From NCBI GenBank assembly GCA_000149265.1, contig CH002874.1, positions 101,800 to 165,799 of the forward strand: a DNA stretch of 64,000 bases. The letters are read 5' to 3'. The translations under genes and the position numbers were made by a program. The notes beneath the pieces were generated by a model. That model searched no databases, was not told the DNA's origin, and worked only from the letters and a program-made list of their open reading frames with translations. This document shows positions 61,498-64,000 of the stretch, one piece after another. Every line of letters starts with the position of its first letter. Positions within the stretch are counted from its first letter, which is position 1. The DNA comes from Ciona savignyi. Taxonomy: Eukaryota; Chordata; Ascidiacea; Phlebobranchia; Cionidae.

Positions 61498-64000
61498 CTA
61501 AAGATAATCATTATGAAAGCGCAAGCTGAAGTTGCTAATAGTTTTCCATGCAGATGATATGATTTGTGGAGTTGGTGATTCGCCCTGCTGTATCTTCCAA
61601 TGAACATACACACTGGCACAGAGTAAAGCAAATCCGGTCCCAAGCAATGAACAATTTATGACCTATGGAAGTTTAATACAAAACGAATTATAAATAATAA
61701 ACTAGAGAGCATCAACCACATGTTAACCATCACTATTAGTAAGACATAATGTCAAAAATAAGCCATATGTTTATGCATGTATAAACATTCAGGTCACCTA
61801 GTTAAATTACACAAAAAAAACAACATACATTTCTAAACTTACTATTACCTTGTTAGCACGTTCAGATTGTAATATGACTTGGTGGTACCTGATTCTCGTG
61901 AATGCAACCTTGAAAAAAATTATGCATCAATGTAAACAATGTATTAATTAGGGTTAAATCGACAATGGTAATATAAGCGGGTTAGAACAATCCAGCATAG
62001 CAGTAAGACACCAAACCTTATGTATGGTCAGATTAAGAGTATTTATTAAATTAAGGATAGTTGCAACAAGCTTGCATACAGTTAACACACTAGAAACTTA
62101 TTTATCTCATTAATTAACTATGTTCATTATTTATAGGGTCGAAGAATCAGACATTAGCACATTTATTATGAAAAATGCCCGTCTTACTACACTATTTAGT
62201 CACGTAAATGCAACATAAAGTACCATGGAATACTTTGGTACAATGATATTCGGAAGAAAGAAGTGAAGAATTGAATCGATCTTCTTACGGAAAAGAAACC
62301 ATGGAGAAGTGACACTTGACCTCATCTGCGGAAAAATACAAGAATGGTAAATTATATTTTTTACCTTGTACCAATTTGTCAAGGAAAATATTAATAGGAT
62401 TAAAGATAAATAGAAAAAAATCTGCATTTAAAACAAAATGATAAAAACCTCACAGACTTAAACATCAGTTACCTCGATATAGTTCTGATGAGAGAGCTCA
62501 GATATTGCATGGCCATCTGAGCATCTCATCTCTGAATACTTTGGAAGAATTGTGTCTGAAAATTAAAAGTAATAAAAATAGGTAATATGACCATTAAATT
62601 GGGTAGGAGGAATTTCTTCAGAGAGCTGTAACGATTTTTTGGATATATGAAAAATGCAATTGAATGCTACATATCAGATCGAACTTTTTTAGTAGACATC
62701 AAACTTATTTAATTCATCAAAAAATCCGTTTTCGTACGCGTTTGTATACGAGCTACTTATTTGTGGTCAGCTTTAATTTAAGACACAAATTAGTCTCGGA
62801 ACAGTGGAAATGATCGGTTAAACAACATTTTAGTTTCAACTTACAATTGTTTTCCATAAAAACAATTATCAGCATTTAAATCGGTAAATCACCAGTCTCA
62901 TCACAACATGTGATGACAATTGTATAATGCTTCACAATGCAACAAATCTTGGTTACTCTGATTTTAAATAACCAATAAGGAAAAGAACAATATTGCCTAT
63001 TAGTGTGACATTTTACCACTACTATTAGAAACAATGAAATACTGCACCATAAAATGTAAATACAGACTGCAATCAAAAGTAATCCAATTATGATTTTTTA
63101 TTAATAAGCAATAGATGTATTTATTTTGGTGGCGGGTAAAAAAATGTAGTGTATATGCAAACACTGGTTAGAGAGTCATGTGCGCATGTCGCACAGTCCG
63201 GTTATACGGCGTTATTGCAGTATGTGTTGTATTAAAAAGAGCAGTTGCTTTAGCTTTTGCTAAAAACCAGTAAATTTTGGGTCCTTGCCCAACGTGACAT
63301 GCGAAAAGCAAGCTGCTAGGTCACACAATCATTTGGTATATATTAAGTTCTTGATGCTACTCTTAAACAAATAATAGAAAAAATGCAATCACTTTATAGA
63401 ATTTATGCATGCTATTTTCCACCAAAATGGCCATGCAGTTCTCACCAAAATCACAGTCATATTTTTCCATGAGTTCATCAAATAGAAGTGTATCCTCCAA
63501 ACCCTAGGTTACAAAGCATAAAATATTGAAGATTTTGAAGTTTGTTGGATTGGAATTTTAAACTGGTCTGAATATTCACTTATTAACATAGATCAGATCG
63601 AGGATGTACAAGTATATATATATATATGTGTGTGTATATAACTATATTGTGTGTGGCTTTTTCATACAGGTTCCTTGCTAAGACACTTATGGATGTTTTC
63701 TTAAACTAGCGGGTTCAAAGGTGTCCAAACTTAAAGTGCAAACATAAAAAACTCAAGCAAACAGAAATAGAATCAGCAACCAGACTGTGGATGTAGTCAT
63801 ACAACATTCTTATTAACAACGACTGTCATTTTCCCACCCTTGGAAAAAATTATCTTATCTAATATTAAGCATGTACATAAAGATAGAGCCAGTGTCAAGA
63901 TTGTTAGTAAATATATATAATACAGTTCAAGAGTACTGTGTTGACTAACATACCGCATTAAGTCCCTGTCCATAGAAAGGGGTGATGGAATGAGCTGCAT
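61498..64000 (-). CDS. KMO: Kynurenine 3-monooxygenase, carboxy-terminal part
   Basis: Six exons are visible: from the edge 64000 to 63954 (partial), 63503-63446, 62555-62473, 62325-62224, 61908-61849 and 61662-61498 (TAG). They join in one frame. The first reads AAHSITPFYGQGLNA and the next GLEDTLLFDELMEKY, which together form the GQG-N-G-ED motif of FAD-binding aromatic hydroxylases as seen in KMO. DGHAISELSHQNYIEMR and the SPWFLFRKKID block follow. The last exon has a hydrophobic run (SLLGTGFALCASVYVHW) that fits the carboxy-terminal membrane anchor placing KMO on the outer mitochondrial membrane. The enzyme turns kynurenine into 3-hydroxykynurenine with NADPH and O2. The amino-terminal FAD-binding half lies beyond the right edge. 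An ATG frame at the edge (MQLIPSPL) is a different, false frame. Confidence 0.93.
63617..63652. repeat. TA/TG dinucleotide repeat in KMO intron
   Basis: A (TA)n run passes into (TG)n between two KMO exons; a short, probably length-variable microsatellite. Confidence 0.8.

Noticed and set aside
63797..64000. 67-codon frame MQLIPSPL at the right edge
   Set aside because: The KMO frame through the same bases reads AAHSITPFYGQGLNA and continues correctly into the next exon.

Overview
The window reads as nuclear DNA of a sea squirt, most likely Ciona. It is AT-rich, its genes are compact with many short introns, it carries chordate-type genes (Fringe, MYORG, PCLAF, COPA, KMO, myosin IX), and it is dotted with copies of a tRNA-derived SINE of the kind described in Ciona. 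Three runs of N (2867-2966, 22050-22210, 45787-46012) show that it is a draft assembly. The species call is an inference from content.

Layout, left to right. 1-8308: the amino-terminal part of an unconventional myosin IX gene on the minus strand (RA domain plus most of the motor); its downstream exons lie in or beyond the first gap. 8309-12312: the divergent intergenic space to Fringe, with repeats and candidate regulatory sites. 12313-16633: a complete eight-exon Fringe glycosyltransferase gene (+). 17448-22691: a minus-strand gene for a large disordered, proline-rich protein that I do not recognise, with one or more exons hidden by the second gap. 22692-25417: a cluster of small transposons. 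25418-30519: a ten-exon TSSK-like protein kinase (+) with a tail of about 520 residues. 30520-35077: mostly non-coding, with a 26-bp minisatellite. 35078-41150: a ten-exon MYORG (glycoside hydrolase 31) gene (+). 41417-45338: PCLAF/PAF15 (-), whose first intron holds a two-exon integrase-like gene (42816-44046, -) with a substituted catalytic position. 46076-59376: the 23-exon alpha-COP gene COPA (-), with two large DNA transposons in introns and five apparent 1-nt frame disruptions. 59377-61497: a SINE cluster. 61498-64000: the carboxy-terminal part of kynurenine 3-monooxygenase (-), running off the right edge.

The genes are ordinary neighbours rather than a pathway: Notch modification (Fringe), DNA replication (PCLAF), Golgi-ER transport (COPA), tryptophan catabolism (KMO), actin/Rho signalling (myosin IX), glycan trimming (MYORG) and a probably germline kinase. 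For the multi-exon genes other than COPA, my exon joins keep one reading frame (Fringe 351 aa, kinase 832 aa, MYORG 697 aa, PCLAF 182 aa, integrase 363 aa), which supports the models. The items most worth a second look are the nested integrase, the foldback transposon in COPA, the COPA frame breaks, the PCLAF degron layout, and the unrecognised 17.4-22.7 kb gene.
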